Notes: generated by a model from the letters alone, not told the origin. DNA of 64,000 nucleotides from Cytobacillus gottheilii (GCF_900166665.1 NZ_LT800494.1:4155544-4219543); one strand, 5' to 3'; positions 29,618 through 38,337 are shown, numbered from the stretch's first letter. Program-made: numbers and translations.

Positions 29618-30421
29618 TTATTTGTAATGTTCTTTCTTTAATCTTAAAACAGCATGGACAGTAGATAAATAATAGTGAAACATCCATTCGTACCATACAG
29701 GTTTATCATAATCATCTACTTGCTCAATGTCATTATGTCGAATTCCATAATTATTTACTATATCGAATATTATTTTGTCATGCTTCTTAGTAGTGTATTC
29801 TTTTAAATCTTTTCTATATGGCTCTAAAATGTCAGCTAATATTGCTATTGCTTTTCTTTTTTCTTCTATATTGGAATCATATTTAAAAAACATTTTAATA
29901 GCAGTCTCTACTTGTTCAGTAACAGTATCACTTGTATGTTCAGGTAGGTTACGTGTTATCAGATTTCCAAGTCCGTCATCGGGTAAATCTATAATATAAC
30001 CTTTTTCTGATAATAAATAACCATCTTCTAAATGAATAAGGTATTTATTTATTTCGTTTCTAAATTCTGCTTGAGCTGTATTTTGTGCATCATCAAATAT
30101 GTCAAATACATCAAAGTCCTCAATGTTCCAAATATATTGATGAAGTATTTCAATTAGGGTAAAAACAGTAGTCTTATCAAACCTATGATAATACTGTTCA
30201 ATCGGGAAAACATCTTGATTTCCTACATGTTTAAAGAGAAATGCTTCTGGGCTTGGGGCCATTAATTTTGGTCGAGAATGATGACCATTAAAAGCTAACT
30301 TAAAATATTTTTTTTCCTCGAAATACAAGTATGTATCAAAAAAAAATTCCCTGAATTTTTTAAATGAAATTTTTAAGTCTGATAAATTAATTTTTCCATT
30401 TCTTACTCCATAAAAGTCCAT
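29618..30421 (-). CDS. unknown protein, possible HEPN-like C-terminus
   Basis: A 267-aa soluble protein I do not recognise. The N-terminal two thirds is mixed alpha/beta with FAFNGHHSRPKL-like and DLPDDGLGNLITRNLPEHT segments. The C-terminal third is helical and contains NNYGIRHNDIEQ, reminiscent of HEPN-type abortive infection proteins (an Arg followed by a polar stretch and His), but the match is weak. ATG at 30421 follows ATAGGAGTG. It stands among accessory genes on the - strand, with a strong terminator behind it. Confidence 0.6.
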   Translation of the reverse strand: MDFYGVRNGKINLSDLKISFKKFREFFFDTYLYFEEKKYFKLAFNGHHSRPKLMAPSPEAFLFKHVGNQDVFPIEQYYHRFDKTTVFTLIEILHQYIWNIEDFDVFDIFDDAQNTAQAEFRNEINKYLIHLEDGYLLSEKGYIIDLPDDGLGNLITRNLPEHTSDTVTEQVETAIKMFFKYDSNIEEKRKAIAILADILEPYRKDLKEYTTKKHDKIIFDIVNNYGIRHNDIEQVDDYDKPVWYEWMFHYYLSTVHAVLRLKKEHYK

Positions 30422-30536
30422 GCAATACACTCCTATTTTAAATAAAATTAATTTGCAGAGCCAATTTTGTCAAATGGTTCGATTTTCTGTATTTACCAAT
30501 TTGGAACTTGCCGTCATAATGTATTCTTTCATAAAA

Positions 30537-32152
30537 TTATATGATGTGCTGTTTAGCCACATTTTTCTCTAATTCTTGTGTTTCTCGGAATTCTTTTGCT
30601 TCTGCTATCATTTTAAATTTAACAGATTTATTATGTGATTGATTTATAACCTTTTTTATATCTGCTATATCAACCTTAAAAAATTCCTTGCGTTGATTTA
30701 TTTTGTTTACTCTCCTATGATGAAATGCTCTATGAAGATTTGCTTCTAAAGCTGGAGCATCTTCTGAAAATATTACAGCATGAATATCGAAATGAAAAGG
30801 AACGGATGCTCCTCCAAGTTCTCTCACTCGGTCTAATGGGTCTAATCTTCTGGTCATACCAATTTTGTAAACATTCTCACCGAAGCAACCAATGTTGGAT
30901 ATGACATATACATAACCCGCTTTGGTATTTTTTACTCTGTAATCTACTTGTTCGATTTGTTCTCTTATTTCAATTAATCTATTATTATATTGAAACTTTT
31001 CATGTTCACTAATTTGTGATGAAAGTTGGGATAATACGTTTAATAAGTGTTGTTCTTCTTTCTTTATTTTCTTTAACTCTTCTTCTAATTCTTTTTGGGC
31101 CCTTCGTTCCTCTCTTAATAGTTCCCTAATTCTTCGTTGCTCTTCAATTTCCTCTTGTTTTTTTTGAGCATACTCATAAGCCAAAAAAAGCTCCTCTATT
31201 TTTAAATTAAGATACTCTTCCGTAATCTCTATTGAATTATACCTACTCAGTCTATTAATATTATAAAACTCAGTTCTAATCTTTTTCTCAGCAACCTCTA
31301 CATTATTAAATCTAACTTTACTTATGATAGAATCACATACATGATTAAAAGACCTAATTGCTATCTTTATATTTTGATTATTTTGTGCAGTTCCTTTTCT
31401 TGAGCTTCCATTTAATGTCCAAGAACTATGATGATTTGTAGCAAGTTTATCCCTTACCAAATCTTTTTGTTTTTGTCTAACTAACCCTAAAAATTTTGAA
31501 TACTCTTCTGAACTATCAAAATCAAATTTATTATCATAGAACCCAAACGATAGATATAATGCTTCATCTTCTAAATTGATTAATTCCTGTTTAAGAGTCC
31601 GAATTTTCATGTTTAACTTTTCTATATCCTGGTGTTTTCTTTTAAAAACTTCCTTCAGTCTTTGTTTCCTATCAATGATAGATGTTTCTATATTCTCTAA
31701 TTCTTTTTGTTTAGCTTTCATCATTGAGATTATTCTTAATTGTTGGGTAAGTGTTATAATCGCTGTTTCTTTTTGTTTTTGAATCATTTGCATTTCTAAA
31801 TTTTTTTCTCTTTGTTTAACTGTTTCTTTATAGGTTCTCAACTCCTCCTTATTCGCTTTTATCATTGATATCATTTTTAGTTGTTTCGTAAAGGTTAATA
31901 TCCCTAACTCTTTTTGTTTTTGAATCATTTGCATTTCTAATTTTTTTCTCTTTGAGCAAGTTTTTCCTTACGTTTTAGTAACTCCTCTTCTTTTCCTTGT
32001 ATGTATGCTTTTACTTTAAGACTATTTTCTAAATAATCTTTCTTTTGACGATATAATAAAACCAAACCCATTATTAAAGGGATAATCAGAAACCAAAGAG
32101 AAAATAAAATGCAAATAAACCAGGTTGATAGATACCATCTGTTATTATTCAT
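30537..32152 (-). pseudogene. DUF4041/T5orf172 (GIY-YIG-like) protein, frameshifted
   Basis: Read together, two frames give a protein with an N-terminal membrane segment (residues about 9-34, WFICILFSLWFLIIPLIMGL), a coiled coil, a 47-aa tandem repeat (LEMQMIQKQKE unit), a DUF4041 region (WTLNGSSRKG, IAIRSFNHVCD) and a C-terminal T5orf172/MUG113 domain (GYVYVISNIG, YKIGMTRRLDPLDRVREL). The break is at about 31940: the first repeat has 7 A and AATTAG where the second has AATTTAG, one base fewer, giving a stop after 71 codons. It may be true decay, a read error or programmed slippage. Bacterial and phage relatives are of unsettled function, possibly nuclease or defence. Confidence 0.8.
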
Positions 32153-32319
32153 GGTAGTCCCCCTAAACTCTGTGTACTCATTCTATAAAAAAACTTCTTG
32201 AACCTCACAATGTATAATAATCATACCACTTTATAGGTAAATATAACCACATTTGTTATATTCTTTAAGGAAATATGGACTTGGTTTATATCCTGACCTT
32301 TTACCAAAAGGGGTTACAA

Positions 32320-32424
32320 ATGTACACTGATACAGCAAGACAAATTGTGTATAAAAATAAGACGAGATACATTTTCGATTTTAGATTAGAGGATATCAGT
32401 TATACTTATCCGTATTTATTTTAA
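32320..32424 (+). CDS. possible 34-aa small protein
   Basis: An open frame with AAAGGGGTT six bases before its ATG encodes a 34-aa peptide rich in Tyr and Asp (RYIFDFRLEDISYTYPYLF at the end). No family is recognised. It lies divergently between the DUF4041 gene and the XRE regulator, in a place where regulators often have small partners. Only the ribosome binding site supports it. Confidence 0.35.
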   Translation: MYTDTARQIVYKNKTRYIFDFRLEDISYTYPYLF

Positions 32425-32466
32425 ACGCAAAATAAAAAACGCCCTTCAAAAGACGTTTTAATTTTG
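32425..32466 (-). terminator. possible terminator of the XRE gene
   Basis: AAAACG and CGTTTT arms around 32440-32460 form a short imperfect hairpin with A/T runs on both sides just after the stop of the regulator on the - strand. Confidence 0.45.
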
Positions 32467-32469
32467 AAT

Positions 32470-32700
32470 CTATATTTCTTTTTCTATTTCAAGAAAAAGT
32501 TCAGAGGTCTTAATTTCTAAGCCTTCTGCTATTTTGACGATATTTATTAAAGAAACATTCCTTGTTCCACGCTCCACCTCGCTTATATAAGTTCTATGAA
32601 GGCCTACTATTTCAGCGAACTTTTCTTGAGAAATGTTTTTCGATACTCTGAATTTTTTTACAGCAAGTCCAAATTGAATTTTAATATATTTATCTTCCAT
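32470..32700 (-). CDS. XRE family helix-turn-helix regulator
   Basis: A 76-aa Cro/CI-type DNA-binding protein consisting of little more than the HTH domain: FGLAVKKFRVSKNISQEKFA, EIVGLHRTYISEVERGTRN, VSLINIVKIAEGLEI. The helix 3 sequence HRTYISEVERG and the small size resemble controller proteins of restriction-modification systems, but no methyltransferase or restriction gene is nearby. It may instead control the element's cargo. The ATG is preceded by a weak site. Confidence 0.88.
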   Translation of the reverse strand: MEDKYIKIQFGLAVKKFRVSKNISQEKFAEIVGLHRTYISEVERGTRNVSLINIVKIAEGLEIKTSELFLEIEKEI

Positions 32701-32862
32701 AGATTCAATTTAGAAAAATGCATACTATATATCTACAGACTATAAGTGACATTTAACAATAAATTGATTATAATAAACAAGTCATTATAAAAGTCTTTTT
32801 GCAAGGTAAGAGGTAAGTTATATGAATTTTCCAGGATTAAATTTAACAAATAGTATAAACTC

Positions 32863-32902
32863 AAAACACTTTATTCTCTAAAAGGGGATAAAGTGTTTTT
32901 TA
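32863..32902 (+). terminator. hairpin upstream of the three-gene unknown operon
   Basis: AAAACACTTTAT and ATAAAGTGTTTT arms with a 13-base loop and a T run form a rho-independent terminator or attenuator 55 bp before the next gene. A very short reading frame with a ribosome binding site (AAGAGGTAAG) ends in its loop, which would suit attenuation, but this is speculative. Confidence 0.6.
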
Positions 32903-32956
32903 TTATTCTATTTTAGTTGAAGAAAAAAAGTAATTATTTTTTACAGGAGGTACAAT

Positions 32957-33370
32957 ATGAATGTGGAATATTGGTCATTGAAAGATGTAGATAAAAACAC
33001 AGCATATATACATTTTTCCATGACTGGACAGGGAGAATTTGATTCATTTATGGAGAGTATCAGTAAAATAAGACTAAAGAAGATTAAAGAAGAGGTAATT
33101 TCCTGTACTGTAGAAGGGAAGTTAGAGATGTACAATAATCGAATATATACTGATAAAAAACATAAAATCACTTTTTCTATTACAAATGGAGTTTTACAGA
33201 TTAATATAGGAGGATTCACCTTTTATTTTCAAGATTTTGATATAAGAAGTAAAATTGAAAATTTAAAGAAATTATCAATTGGAATTACTTATGAAGTTAT
33301 TAGTCCTTTAATGTGTACAAATCCCTGGGAATTACTCCATTTTATCGTTATTAAAGGCATTGAAAAATGA
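32957..33370 (+). CDS. hypothetical protein
   Basis: A 137-aa protein of no recognised family, predicted mainly beta: NVEYWSLKDVDKNTAYIHFS, ISCTVEGKLEMYNNRIYTD, LQINIGGFTFYFQDFD. It has no signal peptide or membrane segment. ACAGGAGGTACAAT is a strong ribosome binding site. It is the first of three genes in one direction between the XRE regulator and the OLD operon. Confidence 0.7.
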   Translation: MNVEYWSLKDVDKNTAYIHFSMTGQGEFDSFMESISKIRLKKIKEEVISCTVEGKLEMYNNRIYTDKKHKITFSITNGVLQINIGGFTFYFQDFDIRSKIENLKKLSIGITYEVISPLMCTNPWELLHFIVIKGIEK

Positions 33371-33413
33371 ATTATAAAGGATGTAATATATTGGTTCTGA
33401 TGGAGGGTGACAA

Positions 33414-33734
33414 ATGAGTAAAATGGATGAATTAATTTATTCGTGGGAATTAAATAGAGCCTTTGGTGAGTTTTGTGAAGAAAACGGAAATTCAATCAAT
33501 GATTTATATAACAATTTCCATAATCAACTAAAAGATACTTTCTTTACTGCTTATGCTCAAGGACATAAAAACGGCTATGACAGTGGAATAATAGATGCAA
33601 AAATAAAATTGATGGTTAAATTGGCGGTGCATACGAACCTGAATGATGACATGATACTAAAAGTCTTAGAAAACGAAGAACATTTTGTAAAAGCATTAAG
33701 TGAGATTCGGGAAAAGCAAAAGAATCAAAGTTAA
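33414..33734 (+). CDS. hypothetical helical protein
   Basis: A 106-aa, mostly helical, acidic protein, with WELNRAFGEFCEENGNS near the start and AYAQGHKNGYDSGIIDAKI in the middle; the latter GYxxG pattern recalls phage and transposase-associated small proteins but no family is assigned. GGAGGGTGACAA precedes the ATG. It lies 43 bases after the previous gene and 12 before the next, so the three are probably cotranscribed. Confidence 0.68.
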   Translation: MSKMDELIYSWELNRAFGEFCEENGNSINDLYNNFHNQLKDTFFTAYAQGHKNGYDSGIIDAKIKLMVKLAVHTNLNDDMILKVLENEEHFVKALSEIREKQKNQS

Positions 33735-33746
33735 GGAGAGTTGAAA

Positions 33747-34223
33747 ATGGAAGTTATTCCTCGCAGAGAACCACAAAAAATAACCTATCAACAATACGAA
33801 GAAAACACCCCAGAAAAAATAGAGATGTACCAGAACGATATCTTCTTTGACGAAACAGAAAGAATAAAAATGCTTAATCTCCTCTTGACTAATGTTGGGA
33901 TGGAAACAATGGTTAAAAACCTGTCCAAAGAAACCCGAAGGGAGTTGATAGGAATTTTGGAAGAAAAAGAAATGGAACGAAAATGTGTGGAAATGGTTGA
34001 ACAAGAAGTATTAAAATTTGGACCTCAAATGAAAAAAGACTATGAGTACAAATTCGATAAGCAAAACAACATTTTATATATCTTTTTTCGTGTGCTTGAT
34101 ACTAATTCCATTTGGTCTATTAAATACACTTTTAACAAAGAAGCAGATGAATTTAAAGAAGAACAGCGTTTTCAGGCATTTGCGTGTGCGGATACTCTAC
34201 GTAGATTATTAGATAGAAAATAA
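33747..34223 (+). CDS. hypothetical protein
   Basis: A 158-aa protein with a charged N-terminal part (RREPQKITYQQYEENTPEKI) and a central helical segment (RIKMLNLLLTNVGMETMVKN). The C-terminal part may be beta (YKFDKQNNILYIFFRVLD). No family is recognised. The ATG at 33747 follows TTAAGGAGAGTTG with good spacing; an upstream TTG in frame is less likely. It is the last gene of the three-gene unit and is followed by a terminator hairpin. Confidence 0.68.
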   Translation: MEVIPRREPQKITYQQYEENTPEKIEMYQNDIFFDETERIKMLNLLLTNVGMETMVKNLSKETRRELIGILEEKEMERKCVEMVEQEVLKFGPQMKKDYEYKFDKQNNILYIFFRVLDTNSIWSIKYTFNKEADEFKEEQRFQAFACADTLRRLLDRK

Positions 34224-34298
34224 AAGAAATAAATCATGGCATAAAATTCGTGTTTTAGAAGTTTAATTGATTGAGAAATCACATCGAAATGAGCACGA

Positions 34299-34336
34299 AA
34301 AAAGGTAGTGGATTAGTATCCGCTACCTTTAGTTAT
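34299..34336. terminator. terminator between the unknown operon and the OLD operon
   Basis: The stem AAAGGTAGTGGAT / ATCCGCTACCTTT (one G-T pair) with a 4-base loop lies between convergent transcription units. Confidence 0.8.
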
Positions 34337-34371
34337 TTAATGACTTTTCTCTGCGTATTGCTCAACAATTA

Positions 34372-34557
34372 TTATCTATTCCATTCACCTCCGCAATCAG
34401 GACATTTCCATATAACTGTCTGGTCCTTCCAAAGGTCGTATATGCCAATTTTTCTTGTGAAATGAGTCGCTCCATAGGATTTCTGTTGCTCTTTTGGTAT
34501 TAGTTCCCCTTGGAGATTAGCATTACAGAATGGGCAATTTTCCTTACTATCCTTCAT
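34372..34557 (-). CDS. small zinc-ribbon protein
   Basis: A 61-aa protein with two CxxC knuckles, CPFCNA at residues 8-13 and KCPDCGGEW near the C-terminus, forming one zinc ribbon. The middle holds FTRKIGIYDLWKDQT. Its ribosome binding site, AAGGAG, overlaps the end of the 37-aa membrane peptide gene, so it belongs to the OLD operon. Similar ribbons bind nucleic acid or zinc only for folding; the role is unknown. Confidence 0.75.
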   Translation of the reverse strand: MKDSKENCPFCNANLQGELIPKEQQKSYGATHFTRKIGIYDLWKDQTVIWKCPDCGGEWNR

Positions 34558-34562
34558 TATAA

Positions 34563-34676
34563 TTACTCCTTAACTAATTCGTACAGGACAGAAAAAATAA
34601 TAAACACTCCGCCAATTTCAGGATATCCCGCAATAATTAATAGAAATATCGTATTTATATTCAATAATTGACTCAT
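34563..34676 (-). CDS. 37-aa membrane peptide coupled to the OLD gene
   Basis: The ATG overlaps the TGA of the OLD gene (ATGA), so translation is coupled. The peptide begins MSQLLNINTIFLLIIAGYPE and contains two short hydrophobic stretches (about residues 8-16 and 21-31, GGVFIIFSVLY). No family is recognised. A tiny hydrophobic protein fixed to a nuclease gene could be an effector, membrane anchor or antitoxin-like partner; nothing in the sequence decides between these. Confidence 0.6.
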   Translation of the reverse strand: MSQLLNINTIFLLIIAGYPEIGGVFIIFSVLYELVKE

Positions 34677-36607
34677 TTACCTACTATAGATTCAATTATT
34701 TCGTCTAAATGAGTTATCACTTCATTCATTTTAGAATTAACAAGAACTGAATAATCTGATTGGTCGATAAAGTATCCTATCGGGTCACTTTGATTATTCC
34801 ATTCTTCTATAAGTTTATTTCTTAATTCCTTGAATTCAACATCTGCACTATAGTATTTATCTAAAATAAGCTCGATAATCTCTTCTGGCTTATCTATATT
34901 AGAGAACATTATTTTAGGCTTATAGTTACTTCTAAAGGTTTTCTTATTTATAATTCCTTTTCCTTGCCTTAGACTACATAATGCCTCTTCATATTTTTGA
35001 AAATAAGTATCATGTAAAAGAGTGGATTCCTTCTCATTAAACGCAAATACATGTTCCAATAATATTGGAGCTAAAAAATAGGATTCTATTGCATATTCTG
35101 ATAAGATTTTAAACTGTTCTTCTCTTATATTCAGACCATTTGCTTTTCCTTTTTCCATTAAATCTTTTTTTCTGTCTTCGATATACTCTCCATCCGAATC
35201 GGTAATTACCCAATAAGGGGCCTTCACAGCATCCTTATGCAATATTTGAGCATTAGCGTAAAAACTCATTTTATCAAATCCATCTGTCTGAATCATATCA
35301 ATATACTTTTCAGCAAAGTTCGTCTCCAAACCTTTTTGTTTCGCAATTTTATTGATAAGGAGACTAAACAATCGAGCATCATCTTTACCCTCTACAAATA
35401 TAACAGCCTGTTTATTTAATATGTCGGATATTTGCACTCCTAACTCTTGAACGATATTTTCTACAGATGCTTCTACCAATAATGTGACTCCCTTATCTTT
35501 ATTGACGCAATGTATGTTCCCCTTATCAATCTTACTTATGATTATTGGGGAATGTGTGGTTAAAATGATTTGATTTCTTTCACTGATTTTTAGCAATGTA
35601 CTAATCATTTTTCTTTGTAATGATGGATGCAAATAAACTTCGGGTTCTTCTATCAATAAAATAAAGTCGTCATCTTTCTTAAGTTTTATATAAGTCTGTA
35701 AAATGGACAGTATCATCATACTTTGTAAACCTGTTCCGCAAGAGAGTATATCTATCTCTCTACCTGGTATATCCTTATCCTCTAAAACTGTCTTATATTT
35801 AAAATCAAATTTGAAAGAGTTATCAATCTTAACTTTCACAGATAAGGAATCAGTATTAATAGCGTTTTGAAAATTTTTCGTTAAATCTTCCGATAGATAT
35901 TTACATTTTTCTTCTTCTTTTTTAGATATCAGTGTCTTTATTTCCCCATATGATAGCTTACCATCAATTTTAGGCATTTCTATGTAATCCTCAGAATCAT
36001 TTTCGCTTTGAAGTAAAGATATTAGTTCTTTTAAATTGGATTTTGTACCTGCTGTAGTTTCTTTGTCGGGTGTTCTTATTGCAGAAATGACTTTAATAGG
36101 TGGTAAAAATTTGAATAAATCAGATTTCGTGATGTTAGTATTATCATCTATCTTATAAGTTGCCTTTCCTTTTTTTGAGTATGAAAAAGTAACTGTAATT
36201 GTGCATTTATTCGGGTAATTGATGTTATACTTTTCATTTACTTCTTTAAACTTCTTATCTCTATCACTCTTTAATTTTTCTAATTGTTTATTTGCAAATT
36301 CATCATCATCAATACGCTCTTTTATTTTTAAATTTGTTTTTGCAACCATTGTGTTATATCCAAAGCATCTTTCAATATCGTAATCAGTAATGTCATCAAA
36401 GATAATTTTAACTTCAATGTCTTCATCTGTTCCTAAATGGAAGTTATCTGCCTCAATAGCCTTTTCTCCATAAAAGCATTGAATAGCATCTAAAATTGTT
36501 GATTTCCCAAAGTTATTTTTTCCAACGATTGCTGTCAATGAGTCTATATGAATCCTTAAATAATCAACCGATTTATAATTCTTTATTTCTAAATGGCCCA
36601 GCCTCAT
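34673..36607 (-). CDS. OLD family ATP-dependent endonuclease
   Basis: A 644-aa protein with an N-terminal ABC-type ATPase and a C-terminal TOPRIM nuclease. Walker A is GKNNFGKST (residues 30-37), the signature region LSCGTGLQSM (288-297), Walker B FILLIEEPEVYLHPS (315-329), and the switch His in TTHSP (350-354). The TOPRIM part has VIFVEGKDDARLF (Glu406) and VITDSDGE (Asp470, Asp472). It resembles class 1 OLD proteins such as P2 Old and GajA of the Gabija defence system. No GajB-like helicase follows; instead two tiny genes do. AAGGAGTGTTTTAA precedes the ATG. Anti-phage defence is likely but inferred. Confidence 0.9.
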   Translation of the reverse strand: MRLGHLEIKNYKSVDYLRIHIDSLTAIVGKNNFGKSTILDAIQCFYGEKAIEADNFHLGTDEDIEVKIIFDDITDYDIERCFGYNTMVAKTNLKIKERIDDDEFANKQLEKLKSDRDKKFKEVNEKYNINYPNKCTITVTFSYSKKGKATYKIDDNTNITKSDLFKFLPPIKVISAIRTPDKETTAGTKSNLKELISLLQSENDSEDYIEMPKIDGKLSYGEIKTLISKKEEEKCKYLSEDLTKNFQNAINTDSLSVKVKIDNSFKFDFKYKTVLEDKDIPGREIDILSCGTGLQSMMILSILQTYIKLKKDDDFILLIEEPEVYLHPSLQRKMISTLLKISERNQIILTTHSPIIISKIDKGNIHCVNKDKGVTLLVEASVENIVQELGVQISDILNKQAVIFVEGKDDARLFSLLINKIAKQKGLETNFAEKYIDMIQTDGFDKMSFYANAQILHKDAVKAPYWVITDSDGEYIEDRKKDLMEKGKANGLNIREEQFKILSEYAIESYFLAPILLEHVFAFNEKESTLLHDTYFQKYEEALCSLRQGKGIINKKTFRSNYKPKIMFSNIDKPEEIIELILDKYYSADVEFKELRNKLIEEWNNQSDPIGYFIDQSDYSVLVNSKMNEVITHLDEIIESIVGK

Positions 36608-36825
36608 TTAAAACACTCCTTCAAACTCACTATATAAGTAGTATTGTAACATATTTCCTAATATTTCAACTTTTCCTCCAAACTCCTTATCACTATAAAA
36701 GGAAACGAGTGTTTCTGGCATTTAATCGATGTATGTTATGGTAGAATGTTTATTAAGCATTATGAATCAATTCTCAAAAAGAAACTGTATAGATACTAAT
36801 ATATTAATAAATTGAAACTGTGCTA

Positions 36826-36846
36826 TTGCTAACGGACAGGTTTATT
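36826..36846 (+). repeat. cassette-border-like motif, copy 1
   Basis: CTATTGCTAACGGACAGGTT precedes the Nudix gene. The core CTAACGGRCAGGTT recurs in altered form near 37331 and 37386. Confidence 0.4.
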
Positions 36847-36900
36847 GAAAGAGAACTTTCTATTATAACCATAAATTTGGTTTACAAAGGGGATAAAGAA

Positions 36901-37317
36901 ATGGCTTTTCAGCGAGTTGATGTTGTGTATGCACTATTATTTGATGAAAACACAAACAAAATCTTAATGGTATTCAACAAAAATGGTACATGGTCTTTAC
37001 CAGGAGGTGCAGTTGAAGCAGGTGAAACCTTACGAGAAGCGACCGTAAGAGAAGTTAAGGAAGAAACAGGATATGATATTAAGGTTGGCAATATTATTGC
37101 TTTGAACGAGGCTTTTTTAGACAAAAATCATGTTTATTTTATTACTTATCATGGACAAATCACAAAACGACCTGAAGAAATTCCAGAAGAAGAAAATATC
37201 ATAAAAGTTGAATGGGTGAGTTTAGAAGAAGCAGACCGATTAATGCCATATCATCCAGAAGGAATTTCAAAAATGCTTAACGAATCGGGTGCAAAATATA
37301 CTTTACAAACAGAATAA
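36901..37317 (+). CDS. Nudix hydrolase
   Basis: A 138-aa Nudix protein with the full signature [20 protein letters not shown] followed by TG (about residues 38-60), which binds Mg2+ and cleaves nucleoside diphosphate linkages. It opens [17 protein letters not shown] and ends with the [19 protein letters not shown] block common in small MutT-like proteins. The ATG follows AAAGGGGATAAAGA; the longer frame upstream has no ribosome binding site. Substrate unknown. It is bracketed by similar CTAACG motifs. Confidence 0.88.
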   Translation: MAFQRVDVVYALLFDENTNKILMVFNKNGTWSLPGGAVEAGETLREATVREVKEETGYDIKVGNIIALNEAFLDKNHVYFITYHGQITKRPEEIPEEENIIKVEWVSLEEADRLMPYHPEGISKMLNESGAKYTLQTE

Positions 37318-37330
37318 TACTCTTTTGGTT

Positions 37331-37377
37331 ATTTCGCTAACGGGAGCGTTAATCCAAGAGGATTGATGCTCTTTTTT
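37331..37377 (+). terminator. terminator after the Nudix gene, containing CTAACG motif copy 2
   Basis: GAGCGTTAATCC and GGATTGATGCTC form an imperfect stem followed by TTTTTT. The left arm overlaps a second copy of the motif (TTATTTCGCTAACGGGAGCG). Confidence 0.65.
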
Positions 37378-37383
37378 GTTGAA

Positions 37384-37420
37384 GTTATTTAACTAACGAG
37401 CAGGGTAATTGAACAAGGAT
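37384..37420 (+). repeat. cassette-border-like motif, copy 3
   Basis: GTTATTTAACTAACGAGCAG followed by GGTAATTGAACAAGGA lies upstream of the dfr gene and resembles copies near 36826 and 37331; a partial GTTATTGCTAACC follows the dfr gene at 38351. Confidence 0.4.
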
Positions 37421-37476
37421 TTTTAATAAGAATAAAAAAACACATGATAAAATAGTTAAAAAAGGCTGTGTTTCAT

Positions 37477-38337
37477 ATGAAAATTTCTTTAATTGTTGCG
37501 ATGGATAAGAATAGAGTAATTGGTTATGAGAATGACATTCCTTGGAGAATACCGAGAGATTGGGAATATGTTAAAAATACAACAAAGGGGCATCCAATCG
37601 TATTAGGTAGAAAGAACCTTGAATCAATTGGAAAGGCTTTACCTCATAGAAGGAATATTATCTTAACCAGGGATAAAGATTTTAAATTTGATGGCTGTGA
37701 AATTGTATATTCAATCCAAAATGTTTTTGAGTTGTGTAAAAACGAAGAAGAGATTTTTATTTTCGGGGGAGAACAAATTTACAAATTGTTCTTACCTTAT
37801 GTTGAAAAAATGTACGTTACAAGAATCCACCATGAATTTGAAGGAGATACGTTTTTTCCTGAAGTTAATTTTGATGAATGGAAAGAAGTCTCTGTTGAAA
37901 AAGGCGTTATGGATGACAAAAACCCTTACAACTACTTTTTTCATATTTATGAAAGAAAAGGCTTTATACAGGGAGAGAGTTTGATGGAACATTCATCACT
38001 TGAAGAACATATTCTTAATCTTGAAAAGCGATTAATGAATTACGATTATAAAGAATTAGACGAGTATCTTGCAGATGATTTTTTTGAATTTGGAAGTTCA
38101 GGAAACACCTATGATAAAAAAGCACAGCTTGATGCAGTTAGAAATAGAAATACTACTAATTTGATACAATTCACAGTAACAGATTTTAATATTAAATTAT
38201 TAGCATCAAATGTTCTACTTGTAACGTATCGAACATTTAGACATAACGATAGTAAACTTGCATTACGAAGTTCCATTTGGAAATTAACCAATGGTAAATG
38301 GAAAATGGTATTCCATCAAGGAACTCCAGCTCAATAA
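37477..38337 (+). CDS. trimethoprim-resistance-type DHFR fused to a DUF4440 domain
   Basis: Residues 1-165 are a dihydrofolate reductase very like DfrD/DfrG/DfrK of Gram-positive plasmids: ISLIVAMDKNRVIGYENDIP, WRIPRDWEYVKNTTKGHPIV, LGRKNLESIG, FIFGGEQIYKLFLPYVEKMY, EGDTFFPEVNFDEW. This type reduces dihydrofolate in the presence of trimethoprim. From about residue 170 the same frame continues as a DUF4440/SnoaL-like domain (LEEHILNLEKRLMNYDYKEL, then WKLTNGKWKMVFHQG). An internal ATG at 37984 has AGGGAGAGAG before it, so the second domain may also be made separately. Resistance is inferred from recalled similarity. Confidence 0.88.
   Translation: MKISLIVAMDKNRVIGYENDIPWRIPRDWEYVKNTTKGHPIVLGRKNLESIGKALPHRRNIILTRDKDFKFDGCEIVYSIQNVFELCKNEEEIFIFGGEQIYKLFLPYVEKMYVTRIHHEFEGDTFFPEVNFDEWKEVSVEKGVMDDKNPYNYFFHIYERKGFIQGESLMEHSSLEEHILNLEKRLMNYDYKELDEYLADDFFEFGSSGNTYDKKAQLDAVRNRNTTNLIQFTVTDFNIKLLASNVLLVTYRTFRHNDSKLALRSSIWKLTNGKWKMVFHQGTPAQ

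Noticed and set aside
32470..32700. Controller protein of a restriction-modification system
   Set aside because: The HTH protein resembles C proteins, but no DNA methyltransferase or restriction enzyme gene lies anywhere in the window.
32821..32880. 19-aa leader frame before the terminator at 32863
   Set aside because: It has a fair ribosome binding site, but is too short and lacks any repeated control codons, so it is mentioned only as a possibility under the hairpin.
34372..36607. Complete Gabija system (GajA plus GajB)
   Set aside because: Only the OLD-type gene is present; no UvrD-like helicase follows. PcrA at 42712-44931 is a host housekeeping gene outside the element.
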